A stretch of DNA of 64,000 nt from Ceratothoa steindachneri (lineage: Eukaryota; Arthropoda; Malacostraca; Isopoda; Cymothoidae), in assembly GCA_963969495.1 (NCBI GenBank), contig OZ018338.1:43710206-43774205 (forward strand), read 5' to 3'. The notes below the pieces were generated by a model, which was given only the letters and a program-made list of their open reading frames with translations, was not told where the DNA came from and did not search any database. Position numbers and translations under genes: made by a program. Shown here in pieces: positions 1 through 11,649 of this stretch (position 1 is the stretch's first letter; every line of letters starts with the position of its first letter).

Positions 1-2345
1 AGGGTGGATATAAAACTTTCCCAGCACCACGATGGGACGATAATATCATACAAAGGAAGAATAGATTAGATGCACTAATATTGGAGGTAAACACATTAGG
101 AAACACGGCTCATAGATATCAAGAACTACGGAACCTTCTCTTGGAGCTAAAACATCTGATTAGTAAAAAAACAAAAATGCTCTGGGGCGAGAATGGATAA
201 CGAAGGCGATCCCAGAAAGTTCTGGAGCCAGATGAAGAGGCTGAGTGGAACTCTCCTCACCAAGACCGGCATTACAGTTTCAGTCGACGGGAGAAAGATT
301 ACGGATGACCGGACAGTAGAACGACAATTCAAAGAGCATTGACAAAGGAAATTTAACAACACGAAAAGAGAACGACGATTTTGACACTGATTATGAAGAA
401 GAAGTCTTGAAACGTCTAGAGGATCGAGAACCAGCATCAGTGCTTTAGCACTACGTAGACGGCACCCAACAGGGGAGGGAAGAAGGAAGACCGTTTATTC
501 ATGAGGAGTTCGAGGTAGTGCTAAAGAGCTTGAACAAAAACCTTCTGGTATCTCAGGTATTGCCAAAGCGCACCTGATAAACGCTCGTGTAAACATCAAT
601 GAAGCTCTATTAAATCTCTTTAATGCCTATTGGAACGTCAGCTATTTTCCCGACCTGCTAAAAACGGCGCAAATAATCTTTCTTCTGCAACAAAGAAAGC
701 TTAAAACCGACATTGGGAGCTACAGGCTGAGGTTCCTATTAGAATTCATAGGGAAACTATTTGAGAAATTACTCAATGACAGGCTAAGGGACTTCCTTGA
801 CTCGAAGGATGACCAGTACAATGCTCAGCAACATGGTTTTCGTAGAAACGTTGGAACGGAAACAGCCCTTTTATTGATCATATAATATATCGCCATCATA
901 AAAGCAGATAGCAAAAGAGTTAATGTCGTACTCAGAGACGTTACATTGGCGTTTGACATGGTATGGAATCTTGGCCTGAAGAAGAAGCTATGCGACCTGG
1001 GAATGGAAATTAACATTACTAGACTCCTTTGTGACTACTTGGAAGACCGAGAGGCCATTATTAAAATCAACGACCTCGAGGGGCAACCCTTTTCCATGAG
1101 GACTGACGTACCTCAAGGGGACTGCTTGACCTGCCTCCCACGACCAACAACTACTCCCACTACGTCCAATTAGCGGACGACATAACGCAAGTAATCACCA
1201 GCGATTACCACAATCCAGTAGAAATTGCCAACAGGACGGCCGGGGAAATAATTAACCTGAACAGGTTTTAAAAGATCAATAAAATTAGCACAAATGCGGA
1301 AAAGTTTAAAGTAATTCCCATCGGGCGAAGAAAGACAACCGACATAGTGGTACGTGGCGAACACTACCCCTACTCTCGTGAAGGTAGGGCCCTCGGACTC
1401 AAGATCACAACAAGAGCGTACGGTAAACACATTAATGAAAACGTCACTTAGGCCAAAGGGGATTTATGGTACCTATATCGTTTCCAGAACTTACCTCTCA
1501 AGAACAAAAGATAATTGTACGCGGAAATGGTTAGACCAATTTTGTTTTAACCTATCATTACCCTGCATCTGGCAATGAAGACCCAATTAAAAAAAGGCAC
1601 AAAGCATTCAGAACCAGGCATGACGACTCATCACTAATATGACCCTTTGGGACTGTATTCCGTCTAGAATGCTACACAATCTTACTGAAATTGAACCACT
1701 GAACGTGACGCTACATGGCAGGGCAAAATCTATATAGAGAAAGATCTCCTCGTACATCCCTGAAAGGATACTTCAAGATATAAGACTACCTGATTGAGAA
1801 ACCCAACAAAGACATTACCGGCAAGGATTACATAACAGCCAAACTGCGCACGCAAAAGGATGTCATACCTATGTAAAGATGAACCTTCACCGAAAAAACG
1901 CAAATCCCACCTAAACAGGACAACCAGGAGAAGGAAAATATGTATATATAAACTGCATTCATGTGCCCATATACATATGAATGTGTGTATATATTTATTT
2001 ATGTGCCCATCTGAATTAATCTAAATTTGAAGAAAAAAATTAGAAAGATCTGTTGTGGACAAAAAAAATAAAGGTAAAATATGAAAATGACCCCGAAAAT
2101 AACAAAAACAAATGAAAAGATCCGTAGTGGACAAAAATAAATAAATAAATAAAAACTAAAAACTAAATGATCCGAAGTAGACACAAAATAAGAAAAGATC
2201 CGAAGTGGACAAAGAATACAAACAAAAATGTTAAAACCAAGACAAAAATGCAAAAATGAATATATGTATACAATTACTAAAAGAATAGATAAAGCACCAA
2301 AACAAAGGCTTGAATGCTTTTTGAATAAATTAATAGGAAAAGACA
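1..2345 (+). mobile_element. LINE-X copy A: degenerate ORF2 (linker and RT) plus 3' UTR
   Basis: This is a decayed non-LTR retrotransposon whose reverse transcriptase would copy its own RNA at a nicked target. Fragments in shifting frames read DPRKFW near 208, INEALLNLF near 600, the RT block QHGFRRNVGTETALLL near 830, AFDMVW near 950, CDYLEDR near 1030 and the catalytic box as LADD at 1170-1181. A late RT segment, LYRFQNLPLKNK, lies near 1470. Several stops and frameshifts make it inactive. The 3' UTR holds four copies of a GATCCGAAGTGGAC-like motif (2047-2212), then an AAAGGCTTGAATGCTT end near 2305. It belongs with copy C at 50.8-55.3 kb, which has the same motif set and tail. The LINE assignment is firm. 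The clade (Jockey/CR1 group) is inferred. Confidence 0.85.
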
Positions 2346-2880
2346 AATGCTAAAAAGATGTGCACAAGAAGATAAGAACATAAGAAAAGAAGGAGACTGC
2401 AAAAGACCATTCATGGCCTACACTTGCCAGACGAGCTGGCACATTATCCTCTTCTACTATATTAACATCTTTTTGGTACCTATACCAACTTCTACTATAA
2501 TACACCCTTTTCCTATCTTTGAATATCGTTGATCTTTGTATTTTTGCACATCGCGAAAGAGGTGAGTGATTTTCCTTTCCAAAGGAAAAGAACCAGAGGC
2601 AGCGTTATTTTTGTTCTCCACCCTCACATTATATCTAAACTGCTTCCTATTTGGCCTCTTTTTCCTGGTTCATTTTATACCATTCGCGCAGTGCTCCCTT
2701 ACTTGCGTTGGAATGTCTTTGTATTATTTATATCGGAATTTTTGTGTATTTTCATTATAAACGCATAGGAATAAAAAAAAAACAGTAATCATTTATATCC
2801 TATTTGATTTAATAAAATTTATGCCTATTATTAAAATACAAAATTCCATCACGCTGTAATCGAGGTCTAGATAAGTTTTA
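2346..2880. other. Unassigned AT-rich sequence
   Basis: Only short overlapping ORFs without recognisable motifs are present. Nothing else was seen between the LINE-X tail and the next transposon. Confidence 0.5.
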
Positions 2881-2886
2881 ATTATA

Positions 2887-3604
2887 CCGGATGTCCAAAA
2901 ATTGAGTGCGAATTTTGATGAAATTGAAAACTCTTATGAAAAATTCTTGTTTGAATTATGTTCATCATGTTCAAATTGTGCTCTGTACCAAATTGTAGTG
3001 TTCCATGTACTTGGTGTCCCCAAATTTTAATTTGTTTTCAATCGTTTTAATAATCTCTTCTTAATGGATACTAAAAAGAAAGGAGAAATGATGTTTATTT
3101 TTAAGGTTCAATTATGATAAGTTGTTTCATAAATGTTGAACGCAAGAATCTGTGTACTGTTGTCTTGGGCATATCAAATCTATGACTGGCCTTTCTCACC
3201 GAAGTTCTTGCTTCGAATTTGTTCAGTTTTGTTGGTGTCAATCATTTTCCGTCCTCTTCCTTTCTCATCATGTACGGATCCGGTTCCTTTAAATTTGTTT
3301 ACAAGTGAACGGGTCACTTTGTCTGTAAGTATAGGTTTATAAACTTTCTTTGGAACTTTTCTCATACTTTATTAAATTTTGCTGATCTGATACGAGCTAT
3401 CACAACAAAAATCCTCTCTTGTGTATTCTTATTAAAGGGTTCTGAAAAAAATTGAAAAACAAATTAAAATTTTGAAATACCCTGTACATGGAGCATTACA
3501 ATTTTATAGAGCACAATTTGAACATGATGAACATAATTCAACAAGAATCTTTCCTAAAATTTTTCAATTTCATTAAAATATGCACTCAATTTTGGGACTC
3601 CCGG
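2887..3604 (-). mobile_element. Non-autonomous Tc1/mariner-type element with about 165-bp terminal inverted repeats
   Basis: The two ends are long inverted repeats: about 2887-3050 matches the reverse complement of about 3440-3604. Both begin CCGG followed by a GTCC block and share ATTGAGTGC and ATGTTCATCATGTTCAA. TA dinucleotides at 2885-2886 and 3605-3606 fit a mariner-type TA target duplication. Inside, the minus strand keeps a transposase N-terminal remnant with SLVNKFKGTGSVHDEKGRGR and NKTEQIRS, which is the helix-turn-helix linker typical of mariner/IS630 transposases. No catalytic domain remains, so this is a deletion derivative that would need transposase in trans. Confidence 0.8.
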
Positions 3605-4430
3605 TATTACGTTCATTAAATAATAAAATTTCCCCATAAAAACTAATGCGGTAATTTAAAAATTTTGGCGTCCTATGTAATATGCCATCAATTTGAAAAG
3701 CTCGAAAATTCCGTAGGTTCGACCTCACACCTCATAGCATCAAAGTATTCCTCCAGACCATCTCTTTCCATTTACCTTTTGCTAAAAGTTCTTAGCGGAA
3801 GAAACGAAAAGAGATTAAATAATACCTTCACCGCTCATTTGTCTGGATGGGGAGAAAACGCTGAGTTTGAATTCAAACACGGGCTGATTATGCGGTTTGT
3901 ATAACAATGAGCAGCAACCTTCATACTGAATTGAGGAGGCCTGAGGGAGCAATCTAGCAACCTTAGGAAGAATTGAATGAATTGGTTATTTTAACCTTTA
4001 CATTTGCAGTCAAAGTACACGAGATCGTTTTCACCCAACTGTGGGAGCACGTTCTATTTTCCAATAGTAACTGCATACATTGCAGTTTTCCTTACCAAGG
4101 GCCGATTACACAGGTCTGTGACCACCCAAATTGTTTCATGCTTATTTCTTGACTTTTATTAATTTATACATGCTGGTTTAATAAAATATGAAGAAATTAT
4201 CGTATCACGCATAGTTTCTTCACGAAATTTATTTTTACATGTTCCTTTTTGTCTGAATTTCGCATCAAGAAATTGAAATTTCCTATCTCTTATCTTTACA
4301 GGTCTGAACGTTAGTAGAAATAAGAATGGCTTAACAGAGGATGTTCAAACAGCCCAACCATTTTTAGCTACATTTGTGACGAATTTGTTATTAGAAAAGA
4401 GCTAGGAAACATTACTGACTGTCAAGCAAG
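3605..4430. other. Unassigned sequence
   Basis: A 79-codon ORF at 3665-3904 has no motif I recognise. I see no other structure. Confidence 0.4.
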
Positions 4431-4433
4431 GAC

Positions 4434-4685
4434 AACAGCCCTAAGTCACTTGTTCTCAATTATTCTGACTTATGATCTTACGATCTTCGATACTTTCAGT
4501 AATTCCCGGACTAACCTTGAGAGAACCTTGGCAAGTATGTCATTCGAAAGTGAATGTAAAACAACATAAAGATATTAAAATTTCGTTAGAATCTGCCGAA
4601 TAGTTACGATGTTATTGCCAAAAAACTGATTGAAAAGTAAAACGGTACCACCCGATCGACCGACCTACGGAACGACATAGTAACT
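4434..4685 (+). mobile_element. Single-unit copy of the 128-bp-repeat (Helentron-like) element, locus 1
   Basis: The sequence starts AAGTCACTTG followed by a TTATTCTGACTTATG block and ends GAGTCACG. In between is one unit of the 128-bp module, with CATTCGAAAG, TTTCGTTAGAAT and TTACGATGTTATTGCC. The same left end, module and right end recur at 20.5 kb with three units, and the module and right end recur at 26.7 kb with four. No coding capacity is visible. The terminal hairpin seen at 20.97 kb is eroded here. Confidence 0.65.
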
Positions 4686-5090
4686 TATAGAGTCACGTTC
4701 AAGCAACAAAAAAAAGCTTACTATGCATATTTTTGAGTGACACTTGGAGACCAAGAATAGACATGGTACCTCATGAAGTTTGCTCTTTTTCTGTTGAAGA
4801 ATAAAGACAAGAACAAAATGTACAAATATGCGTCCTTATTTTGGTATTCCGTTGATATGGAAAGAACCAAAAAATAACAATGATAATTACTACATTTGTA
4901 CATAATGTGCAACAACACAGCTCTAATAATAGGGACGGCTTTATTAAAATCTCCAATTCTACATTGCAGTCTATTTTGCTCATAGACCAGAAGGGAAAGT
5001 CCCATTACTGCCAGATAAACTTGAAAATACATTTAAGTTATGAAAGATAGATTTGTACTAGCAATAAAAATGCAGACCTTCACTATGGTC
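4686..5090. other. Unassigned sequence
   Basis: Two overlapping minus-strand ORFs (about 70 and 103 codons) occupy this stretch but show no family signature. I treat them as chance ORFs. Confidence 0.4.
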
Positions 5091-5094
5091 GTGG

Positions 5095-6175
5095 AAATAT
5101 GAGAAAAACCTTCAAGCATTCCATCAGCAGGAATTAAAGGATCTTGTGAGGGATTTAAACTTTACAAAGGAATTTACAGAGCTTTTATATCTCAGACTTC
5201 AATATACAAAATTTTAAACTTCAGGAAAATCATTCGTAAAACAATGAGGTGGTTTCCTTATTATGTTCAGGAAAATGATTTGTTCTATTGTACAGATCTC
5301 AAAGAACTAACAGACATGTATGCAATTTGATATACCTGTGATTAATGGAAACTGTTTATTTGTTTTTTAGAAAAGTTTTAAAGCAGCTCCCTTGCATAAT
5401 GGTAACAAATATGGTTCCATTCCTCTTGGAGACTCAATGGTCTTGAATGAAATTTATGAGAAATTGCTGTTACTTTTAAATAAGATCAATTATAAAGATC
5501 ACACCTTTATTATTTGTGATCACTTCAAGATAACTTGCATGCTTCTTAGACAACAATCATGCTACACGTTTCCTTGTTTCTTGTGTGAACGGATAGTATG
5601 GCCAGGGACTTCAATTGGTCTCAGACACAATGGCCAATAAGGATATACTTCCAATAGTGACTAAGAATATTGCTTGTAAAAGTTTGGTGGATCTAAAAAT
5701 GTTTTTATTACCTCACTACTAATAAAATTTTGGCTAATGAAGCAATTTGTAAAAGCTTTGCCAGGAGATGTACAAGATTTCAAGTATTTGTGTAGCAGGT
5801 TTCCTGGTCTATCAGATGACAAGATAAAAATTTCGAAAAATCTCTTAGTTATGGATCAACTTGAAAGATGTAGGCAAGAACTTGGGAAAAAATGCCGACT
5901 TTAGAATCTAAAGTGAGTTGTAAAGTCCATTTCTTAGTTGTATGTACATATGGATTACTTTCCGCAAAAACTTGATATTAGTGAAGTAAAGGGGAATGAT
6001 TCCATCAAAATATAGAGGAGATGGAGAGAAGATACAAGGAAGATGAAATGTCATTTTGATGGTCGACTATTGTTGGATGTTTCATCGAGACCACCAAATA
6101 CTCATAAACGGACAAATTGCAGTAGTAGATTTGAAGGGAGAAAAAAGAGCTAGTGAGCCTAATAGTAATTATCTA
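5095..6175 (+). pseudogene. Pseudogene of a multicopy family of unknown function
   Basis: Successive fragments in changing frames read KDLVRDLNFTKEFTELLYLR (about 5140-5200), FPYYVQENDLFYCTDLKEL (about 5250), LHNGNKYGSIPLGDS then FIICDHFKITCMLL and YTFPCFLCE (5390-5590), WLMKQFVKALPGDVQDFKYL (about 5735) and MDYFPQKL (about 5950). They follow the order of a repetitive uncharacterised protein that I recall from arthropod genomes, in which an ICGDLKV-type block precedes a CxxC motif. At least four frame changes or stops separate the blocks. The family's function is unknown to me. Its copy number elsewhere suggests a mobile or captured gene, which is inference. Confidence 0.6.
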
Positions 6176-8220
6176 TTTTATTTCTTTAGGATTCTATTTT
6201 TGCCTTTCCTTTTTGTTAAATAAAGCAAAAGGCACACTTTAAGTACTTTTATTTTGTCAGGCCAACTGTGTATTTCCCTCTAAATTATCGTAAATTCATT
6301 ATTATTTTGTAAGAAAATCTTACGTGATGGGAAAACCGGAAAAAATCGAATTAATTTTCCCCAAATATGAAAATTAACATAAAATTATCGAAATATTTTT
6401 CAGTAAGTTCTATTTTGAAGACTTGTCTTATTAAAATTTTGTTTTTGATTTTACTCAGAAGATTTGGATGTGTGCGAGGGATAGAAGAAATCATCCCTTG
6501 ATTAGAAGAATGGGTTTTCCGTTGCAAAGAAACAAAATTACAACCAAAAAATCATAGATGCAAACACACTGATGGGACTTCGTGGAAAAAAGTATTAAAA
6601 AAAACAACAATACACTCAATCAAGATGTTTGTTTTCCCTGACTCGTCCACGAAAAATCGAAGTCTCCAGTGACCGAGAACACAGCAGATTCGAGCTTGCT
6701 TAGCCGGTATTGATTTTCGGCTTCTCAGCTTTACTTCATCTCGCCTTGATTTGTTCGTGATGGTAAAACTGAAATAACATCCTCTGTATCTTCAGTTGTT
6801 TAGAAACCTGGATTATTTTTCAAATGTTCCTGGGACATATTACAAAAAAAATGATATAAAGAACTTAGGGGTTATGATAATTTTCTTAAAAAGTGACATG
6901 ATAGAATGACTTTTTGGTTCATTTAGGTTAGATATAAACTTCAATAGCAAATCTTAATCTTCTAAACCAGTCAGTTTTAGGGATCACCTAAAGGAGTTTG
7001 ATCAAATTAAGGACTAGGGTGTTTACAGGCCAGGGAACTATAATATCTATGTTGAGGGTGTCCAAGCCCCTACGGTACTTGTGTCCGATGACACATGACT
7101 CCTTATTACGCTGGACAACGTATGAGCTGCTCTTAAGAGACATCTTCAGGTTTGCTTGCCCTCTCGCCCCCAACGCCAGCACTTGTAGGTCCTACAAGCT
7201 CTAATGCCTGTAAGGACATCTGTGGCTATATATATATATTCCATATATTTTTACTTTTTTTTACTTTACCGCTTTCATTACAGCTCTCTCTTTTTAAACT
7301 ATCTGCGGTAGAAGCACTCGTTGGGACATTACAAAAAGGTTCTAAAGAGCCTGGTAATGACTAAACTTTTTGGTATTTGCATTACTAGTAGAACTTCTGA
7401 CGATCCTTAAATGGTAATAACTTTAAGGTGATGTTATGGACAATAATCCTCTGGATACATTTTATGGAGAGATGTTGGGGTTGAGATAGACCCTTGTGGC
7501 TTTGGTCATCCATGAATGTTATGTTGTTCTTACTCTTCCGAATCTTTGTACTTGTATATGGAAAAAGTAGTTCAGGTTAGTGTACCCTCTTTCAGGCTGA
7601 TAGGTGAGATCGCTATAATTAACCTCCCTCCCCAATTATCTGGTTCTAGTTCACGTGGCCTAATGTTTTTCGCTCGAATGAGAGCGAAAGCCACAGTGAG
7701 GTCCGAATTGAGCTTGTACACGTATATCCTATGTGTAGACGAACTAATTTGCGAACCACGTAATGCCAAATGATGCTCGGAATTTTGTACGTGTTTAAGA
7801 AGTGCCTTTCAGACCCAAAGCTTTCACTTATGGGAGACGTGGGAGAGAATAAAAAGAAAAAAATGCCCAAGGAAACATACGTACAAAGTCAATTTAGAAT
7901 AAATTGGTCTGTAAAGCAGAGTAAAAATTAGCACCAAAGGATATGATGCAATTTACCATCTTTGGAGCTGCCTCCGAAAAGACACGGTTGCATAGATGGC
8001 TACGAGACAATATGAAGAGAAGAGACTACATTGTGTATATCTATCACTGCTGGATAAAATATAATTAGACTAATTGAATTACAGCTTCTAATGTTGTGTT
8101 ACAATTACTTTTTACAAAATTTTATTTTCATTATTTTTTAGATGAAACGGTGAATTCAATTTAGATATTTATATTTATAAGAAATTCGTTTTCTGGTGAA
8201 AATATATTCACATTAGTTTC
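6176..8220. other. Unassigned sequence
   Basis: Short ORFs at 6988-7204 and 7516-7870 overlap on both strands and have no motif I recognise. A short (TA) run lies near 7228. I see no TE signature. Confidence 0.4.
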
Positions 8221-8224
8221 ATTT

Positions 8225-8645
8225 GCTCTTGGGAAGATATATGTTAGATCTCTTAGATTTGGAGAGGTACCAATGACTGGAGAAAATTATCATCATAATA
8301 ACTGATGTTGCTTAGCAAACAGTGTAGGTTAATTACAGAGGGTTGATATAAAAGGGATTGTAGACATTTCAGAACCTTATTGAGTGATAGTAGGAATGGA
8401 TTCAGCTCCGGTAAATCATGCCTAAAAAAACAACTAAGATTTCTATATTATCTCAAACGGCAATTTAATAAATAAAATGGCATAGATGTAGTTTACTTAT
8501 ACTTTAGTAAGGATTTAGTAAAGTTCCTTATGGGAGATTAGTGCATAAATTGAGACTATGGAGTTTGGGGTAATGTTTTAAATTGGTGGCAGAGTGGCTG
8601 AAGAATAGAAAGCACAGGGAAACCCATTTTATTTATAAATACAGT
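8225..8645 (+). mobile_element. CR1-like LINE reverse transcriptase fragment
   Basis: Plus-strand remnants read NGFSSGKSCLKKQLRFLYYL (from about 8395), then GIDVVYLYFSKDLVK and, after a frame change, VLNWW and LKNRKHR. These correspond to the RT region between the HGFR-x-GKSCLTNLLEF block and the YLDFSKAFDxVPH block of CR1-type LINEs. The aligned span of about 420 bp contains indels and stops. It stops where the minus-strand Tc1 remnant begins. Confidence 0.7.
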
Positions 8646-8689
8646 CAATTGATGAGCGCAGTCAATATTTAAAACGATGTCCCTTTTTA

Positions 8690-9005
8690 TCAGGAAAGCT
8701 TCAATTCCCTTTGAAGCGTTCCCACCTGCGTCTTTCCAATCGTGAGCAAGCTTGCCACTGGAGGCAACCCGATCTTTGAGCTGAGACCTTATCAAGAGCC
8801 GATCTTGGCGTTCATCTGCAGCTCTTGGACATCCAGAATATCTCTTAATAGGAGTATAACTAGTCATTTTAAATTCATTAATGATCCTATAGATGGTGCT
8901 ACTTGATGCAATACCCTCAGAAACTATTTCCTTGCATTGTCAGGCTACTTTGGTGCAGAGCAACAGTGGTCGCGCATTTTTCTTTGGAAAGAACCATTTC
9001 TGCAA
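8690..9005 (-). mobile_element. Tc1-like transposase N-terminal fragment
   Basis: On the minus strand the reading CKEIVSEGIASSSTIYRII leads into YTPIKRYSGCPRAADERQDR and then LLIRSQLKDR and LAHDWKDAGGNAS. This is the paired-like DNA-binding region of Tc1 transposases, with its GRPR-like linker. The catalytic DDE domain is absent and a frame change lies near 8880. It abuts the CR1 fragment, so one of the two may have inserted next to or into the other. Confidence 0.75.
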
Positions 9006-9760
9006 TGGAAAAAGATTCAAACATTACTTTTTACAAAAGAACATTATGAAATAGCTTACAATTAATAATATTCATTTAACCCATATTTTTTTATCATTTT
9101 ACCCTTTCAATTGAATAGCAAAGCTCCAGCGACTGTAAGTCACCCCCTACAGGAACTGGACCAAAGAGCAATTGTAGATTTAGCGAAGGGAGGCGTCTTT
9201 TTCTTACTTTTTCTTATTTCAGGTTTCAATAAATCTGAAATAATATAATACCAGGCAATGGATTCGCCACTCCTTCCTACGGGGGGAAGGGGGCTTGCGC
9301 TTTGAAACTAAGATTAAAATTTAAACTCTAAAAAATAGGTTAAATATTTAGAAATTTTCTTAACTTCGCCAATTATAATAATTTGAAAACTAAATTTTCC
9401 TCCTTTCAAAATATCACGTTGCTAAAATATAGAGTTATAGAAGAACAAGTTATATAAAAATAAATTTTCTGAACTTCTCCATTTGTAATTCTTTGGGTTT
9501 TAAAAATTTCACAAAATTTCAATATTTATATTTATTTCTGAACTTCATCATTTTGTTTTTTGATATTATAATTCATAATTAAACTAAGATGAAATTATTA
9601 TTAAAATACTAAAAAAAATCCCCTTCTTGAATTATAGAGTTAGTGATGATGATGATTAGAATAATTATTTCTATTAACTAAGTTTTAAAAACGAATGAAA
9701 AAATATATAATATATATTAGTCTCAAAACATTTGCCCATGAATGTATTATAACAAGTTAT
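9006..9760. other. Unassigned AT-rich sequence
   Basis: This stretch is very AT-rich with a short G-rich run near 9280. I see no ORF of note and no TE motif. Confidence 0.5.
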
Positions 9761-9886
9761 ATTAGCAATTGCTGCTTGGGGTCTTGTTTTAATAACTCAA
9801 TATGACGAGACGAGCCCACTGGTTGTATTAGCAATTGCTGCTTGGGGTATTGTTTTCATAGCTCAATATGACGAGCTTACTGGTTG
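9761..9886 (+). repeat. 66-bp tandem duplication
   Basis: Two direct copies start at 9761 and 9827. Both contain ATTAGCAATTGCTGCTTGGG, TTGTTTT and CTCAATATGACGAG. They differ at a few positions, so the duplication is not very recent. Confidence 0.85.
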
Positions 9887-10012
9887 AATGTGGATTACGC
9901 AATCCTATGTAAACTAATATACCACACGGTAGTTGATTTGCGGGATATTAGATACTTTGAGTGGTATGACTTTGATAGGTCTTAGTGAGTTTTCTTATCT
10001 TTGAAATTTAGT

Positions 10013-10100
10013 GGTTCTCAACCTGGGAATGTTCCATGCTAGGAAGGGCGTCAGTAGTTTCTAGGGAGGGGGAGGGGGGAACCAAGTGGAATTATTAGGA
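10013..10100 (+). mobile_element. Possible hAT-type terminal fragment
   Basis: The string GTGGTTCTCAACCTGG followed by a G-rich stretch resembles the CAGTGGTTCTCAACC ends of hAT/Charlie-type transposons. No partner end was located. Confidence 0.35.
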
Positions 10101-10404
10101 AATTTCTCTAGTTATTTGTTACTTTATCAACTATTGGTAGGTAAAAGAACAATAATATCGCGCCTTTAATAAGGCTAATCACTTTCTCTCATTAAAATTA
10201 AATGTTTTTATGTTTTAAAAAACCACATTACTACCCTGTCAGTTGCCTTCCATTTACAGTCGCGATAACTACTCTTCTTTCACATATTTCTTTCGGTGAA
10301 CCTGTGGAGGAGGTATGTGGTTAGTATAGTAATGAGTAGCTACCTTCACTTTACATCGGGGACACTCCGTCGACCCTCTTTATCCACGCAATTGCTGCTG
10401 TATC

Positions 10405-10505
10405 TAATAGACCAGGGTTTTGCAACCTTCAACTCTCAAAGAGCCATTTGGACCATTTTCCATTGAAAAGAACACACTGGGAGCTACAAAACCCCTTTGA
10501 CATAT
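10405..10505 (+). mobile_element. Possible hAT-type terminal fragment
   Basis: CAGGGTTTTGCAACCTTC followed by AGAGCCATTTGGACC and GGGAGCTACAAAACCCCTTT resembles a recurrent hAT terminal region. The call rests on recollection of the pattern. No transposase remnant is attached. Confidence 0.4.
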
Positions 10506-11600
10506 AAAGGGCGTTCCATAAAAGGGCGCCGAATTCAACAGATGAATAATTAAAACGATTTTTTATAAAAATGGTTTTATTTTACATTTATGCGCCCCTC
10601 GAAATTTCCGATAACTCCCTCACAGGTGTGTGGCTCAAAGCCTCTAATCGCACGCCTGATTTTACTTATGAGTTCAGCAACTGTGAGTGGTTTGTTAGAG
10701 CATTCCTGTGACTTCACATACCCCCATAAAAAGAAATCACAAGGGTTAAGATCGCAGGACCTTAGTGGCCATTCCTGGTCACCATGCAAGGATATCACTC
10801 GTTGCGTGAATTTTTCTTGGAGTAATGCAAGCGATTGGCACGAAGTGTGACAGGTCACTCCATCCCACTGAAACAAGAAGTTGTCAATCTCCGTATCATT
10901 CAAGTTCAGCCATAACTGATTTGCCATCATGTCTTGGTTACTTTCTCCATCAATGGTAACTGCATTCCCCTCATTATCCAAAAAAATAAATGGTCCAAGC
11001 ACTCCAGCTGCCCCAAAACAACACCGTGCAGTCGCTTTTTAGTGTATGTATTTCACGCTCTTGCATTATCCGATGATTTTCATTTCCCCAAATCCGGCAG
11101 TTCTGCTTATTGTCAAATCCACTCAAGAGGAAGTGAGCCTCGTTACTGAAGATGATATTCTTTGCAAAGGTTTCCTGCATGTCTTTCCACAATCCAGTGA
11201 ACCAATTGATTCCATCTCCCCGTGGTCAGGTGGCTGAAGATGCTGCGTAAGTTAAATTTTGTACGCATGCATATGAGATCTTTATGCAAAATCGATGTAA
11301 TAAAGTGGCTAGGATGTTCAACATCTGCAAACATCGGCAAATCGATTTTCCCAGACTCAGAGTGACACTGTCTCGCACAACAGCCATTTGTTGGTCTGTC
11401 CGACAAGAACGATTTCTTTCATGCAATTTTTATCGTTGCAACTGAACTATTTGTTTTAAACTTCGCCATTAGTCTGCGAACCGTAGAGGGATTGGGTGCT
11501 TCATTTCTCACCAAAATGGTGCGAAGTGTTCGAACTGCTTGCGTCGCACTTTCTCCGTTTTGCTAAAATGTCTTCCCGATGAAAATGATAGCAAACATGA
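10506..11600 (-). mobile_element. Mariner/IS630-like transposase pseudogene
   Basis: Minus-strand blocks in order read ENGESATQAVRTLRTIL and APNPSTVRRLMAKFK (about 11570-11460), the HTH; RDSVTLSLGKSICR (about 11360); IIFSNEAHFLLSGF and NKQNCRIWGNENHR (about 11150-11060); FQWDGVTCHTS (about 10860), where the usual QxDGAxxH aspartate is kept; and RSCDLNPCDFFLWGYVKS (about 10740), carrying the last catalytic aspartate region. Frameshifts separate the blocks, and SNEAH replaces the usual SDEAH, losing the first catalytic aspartate. A possible end, GGGCGTTCCATAAAAGGGCG, starts near 10508. The other end is not visible because a hAT remnant lies immediately upstream. Confidence 0.85.
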
Positions 11601-11649
11601 TAAAAACATGCCTTCAAACTTCAAAAGTGTCGCTCAATTTAAATTTTGC

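Noticed and set aside
8556..8867. Single 103-codon minus-strand gene
   Set aside because: Its first part is the Tc1 HTH fragment. Its last part is antisense to the plus-strand CR1 fragment.
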